44,507 nucleotides of DNA from positions 1 through 44,507 of the forward strand of contig JAAYSX010000101.1 of the NCBI GenBank assembly GCA_012518255.1. The letters run 5' to 3'. Under the pieces are notes generated by a model. That model was not told where the DNA came from. It saw only the letters and a program-made list of their open reading frames with translations, and did no database searches. Shown piece after piece: positions 43,374-44,507 of this stretch. How positions within the stretch are numbered: the first letter of the stretch is position 1; each line of letters opens with the position of its first letter. The stretch comes from Candidatus Epulonipiscium sp. (GTDB lineage Bacteria > Bacillota > Clostridia > Lachnospirales > Cellulosilyticaceae). A program made the position numbers and the translations under genes.

Positions 43374-44123
43374 ATGTCAATAGATTTATTACAAAAAACA
43401 AGGAAATTTAATCGTTTACTACAAAGAATAGGTTCAGACAGAGTTGTGTTTACAGATGTATGTCAGGTACTTAGTGATGTAGTGGAGTCTAATATTGTTG
43501 TGGTTAATGGAAAAGCAAAGGTTTTAGGTGTATTTAACCTAGATTCAGACGCCTTTGTTGCAGAGGATAAGTATATAGATACAATGGTTAATGACCAGCT
43601 TCTATCAATTATGGAAGTAAAGGAAAATATGCCAATGTCAGACATATTTACAGGCAACTCATTGAGCAAGGAGTATAATGCTTGTATAATACCAATTGTA
43701 GCAGGTGGCCAAAGGTTAGGGACATTACTAGCGTATAAAAAAGATGGTACTTATAATACAGATGATATTATTCTAGGTGAATATGGAGCTACCATTGTTG
43801 CTGTTGAAATGCTAAGATCCTTAAGAATGGAAATGGAAGAAGAAGAGAGAAAGGCAGAAGTTGTTAAATCTGCAATAGGAACATTATCATATTCAGAGCT
43901 AGAAGCTATCTTCCATATTTTTGACAAATTAGATGGAAATGAAGGATTAGTAATAGCAAGTAAAATCGCTGACAAGGTTGGAATTACTAGGTCAGTTATT
44001 GTTAATGCTCTTAGGAAGTTTGAAAGTGCTGGCGTTATTGAATCTAGATCATTAGGAATGAAGGGTACCTATATTAAGGTGCTTAATGATGTTCTTATTG
44101 ACGAATTAGAAAAATTAAGATAA
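43374..44123 (+). CDS. codY: GTP- and branched-chain amino-acid-sensing regulator CodY
   Basis: A global nutrient regulator of 249 residues. The N-terminal GAF domain (about 1-155; KTRKFNRLLQRIGSDRVVFTDVCQVLSDV) binds isoleucine/valine, and a linker leads to the winged helix-turn-helix (ASKIADKVGITRSVIVNALRKFESAGVIESRSLGMKGTYIKV, about 198-240). GTP binding is known for the family, but the site is not obvious by eye. Start ATG with AGGAGGAA. The genes trmFO, xerC/codV and hslVU that stand between topA and codY in Bacillus are absent here. Confidence 0.97.
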   Translation: MSIDLLQKTRKFNRLLQRIGSDRVVFTDVCQVLSDVVESNIVVVNGKAKVLGVFNLDSDAFVAEDKYIDTMVNDQLLSIMEVKENMPMSDIFTGNSLSKEYNACIIPIVAGGQRLGTLLAYKKDGTYNTDDIILGEYGATIVAVEMLRSLRMEMEEEERKAEVVKSAIGTLSYSELEAIFHIFDKLDGNEGLVIASKIADKVGITRSVIVNALRKFESAGVIESRSLGMKGTYIKVLNDVLIDELEKLR

Positions 44124-44125
44124 AC

Positions 44126-44164
44126 TATTAACATAGGCTACCTTATAGGTAGTCTATGTTAATA
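44126..44164 (+). terminator. Long hairpin after codY, without U tract
   Basis: Seventeen pairs join 44126-44142 with 44148-44164 around a TTATA loop, with one G-U pair (44137/44153). It begins 2 bases after the codY stop. No U run follows, so it may be a weak or factor-aided terminator, or a stem protecting the 3' end. The riboswitch starts about 35 bases later. Confidence 0.5.
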
Positions 44165-44197
44165 TAGTAAAAAGAATAAAACTAACAATCCTACGAT

Positions 44198-44292
44198 ATT
44201 TTCCTACGATAATGGCAAACTTAGTGAAAGCTAAGGACGCAAAGCTATAGGGCCTTTAAAATGGTAGCCTGGCCCCCGAAAGGAAATTTTTT
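44198..44292 (+). ncRNA. c-di-GMP-I (GEMM-I) riboswitch
   Basis: The conserved core reads GGCAAAC, a GAAA tetraloop stem CTTAG-TGAAAG-CTAAG, GGACGCAAAGC, and GGGCC...ATGGTAGCC, which together are specific to the GEMM-I class. The tetraloop and its receptor region are intact. A likely outer stem pairs TTTCCT (44200-44205) with AGGAAA (44281-44286), followed directly by TTTTTT (44287-44292). It lies between codY and the next gene, where Clostridioides difficile has a c-di-GMP OFF switch before flgB. The sense of regulation here is inferred. Confidence 0.9.
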
Positions 44293-44396
44293 GTGCCCAA
44301 AATAATTATATATATAGCAAAGAAAGAAGGTGAGGAACAAGTTTTTTACAATAAACAACAAGAAAATCTTACTTTAGATATAATCTATGAATTAAC

Positions 44397-44425
44397 TTGA
44401 TGTTTTTTGTCACGGGGGTTATAAT
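44397..44425 (+). promoter_or_regulatory. Sigma-A promoter between the riboswitch and the next gene
   Basis: TTGATG at 44397-44402, a 17-base spacer and TATAAT at 44420-44425. The start near 44432 leaves a leader of about 57 bases without the riboswitch. The 44293-44488 stretch holds only this promoter and weak AT-rich structure. I see no gene in it. Confidence 0.6.
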
Positions 44426-44488
44426 TATTATATTATGTATTTTGCAAAATATCTTATTATCACTAATATAAAAGTAAAGGGGAAGCCA

Positions 44489-44507
44489 ATGACCAATAAT
44501 AAAATAT
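44489..44507 (+). CDS. First codons of the next gene (cut by the window end)
   Basis: An ATG at 44489 follows a good ribosome site, AAAGGGGAAG, with 3-4 bases between. Only MTNNKI can be read before the window ends. In Bacillus and many Clostridia codY is followed by flgB, the first gene of the large flagellar operon, and the c-di-GMP switch upstream fits that. The identity is therefore inferred from position, not from the six residues. Confidence 0.5.

Noticed and set aside
1-44507. Mobile elements, prophage, CRISPR arrays, toxin-antitoxin or defence islands
   Set aside because: No transposase, integrase, repeat-spacer pattern or foreign-looking gene block is visible. All gene neighbourhoods are conserved core ones.

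Overview
The window is a 44.5 kb chromosomal segment of an AT-rich, endospore-forming, Gram-positive anaerobe of the class Clostridia. The evidence is the AGA/AGG-rich arginine codons, a glycine T-box, pyruvate phosphate dikinase, SpoIIGA, SigE, SigG, SpoVD, YmxH and GerW sporulation proteins, and a c-di-GMP-I riboswitch after codY. Gene order fits the Natronincola/Alkaliphilus side of the Clostridia, but I cannot fix a genus. Almost everything is core genome. I see no transposase, prophage, CRISPR array or tRNA gene.

Layout: (1) 1-6730: ECF sigma factor, anti-sigma factor and SIMPL protein; T-box-controlled glyS; ppdK with a strong terminator. (2) 6819-12502: the macromolecular synthesis operon dgt-dnaG-rpoD-trmK-nif3, with a structured leader and a second, sigma-H-like promoter. 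(3) 12520-16270: nucleoside kinase, RNase P RNA, an unrecognised small gene, DUF2953 protein and GerW (ytfJ). (4) 16267-18815: ychF on the minus strand, lgt, and a 51-residue Spo0E-like gene with its own promoter and terminator. (5) 18828-34778: the dcw cell wall and division cluster mraZ-rsmH-ftsL-pbpB-spoVD-murE-murF-mraY-murD-ftsW-murA-ftsQ-ftsZ, without murG, murB, murC or ftsA. (6) 34793-37728: spoIIGA-sigE-sigG-ymxH. (7) 37739-44123: nrdR, comM on the minus strand, dprA, topA, codY. (8) 44126-44507: a c-di-GMP-I riboswitch and the first codons of the next gene, probably a flagellar operon.

The genes link replication and transcription (dnaG, rpoD, topA), peptidoglycan synthesis and septation (dcw cluster), and the switch to sporulation (SpoVD, SpoIIGA/SigE, SigG, Spo0E-like). 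CodY, c-di-GMP and NrdR add nutrient, motility and nucleotide control.

The most interesting signals are regulatory. At spoVD, a terminator hairpin hides the ribosome binding site and ends on the start codon, while a sigma-E-like promoter lies so that its transcript would lack one hairpin arm. At dgt-dnaG-rpoD, a vegetative promoter feeds a terminator-like hairpin and a sigma-H-like promoter lies after it. At the right end, a promoter lies between the riboswitch and the next gene. These share one layout: a leader element followed by a bypass promoter. Other strong signals are five 10-bp-phased MraZ boxes and perfect palindromes inside the promoter spacers of nrdR and the Spo0E-like gene. All promoter assignments are made by eye.
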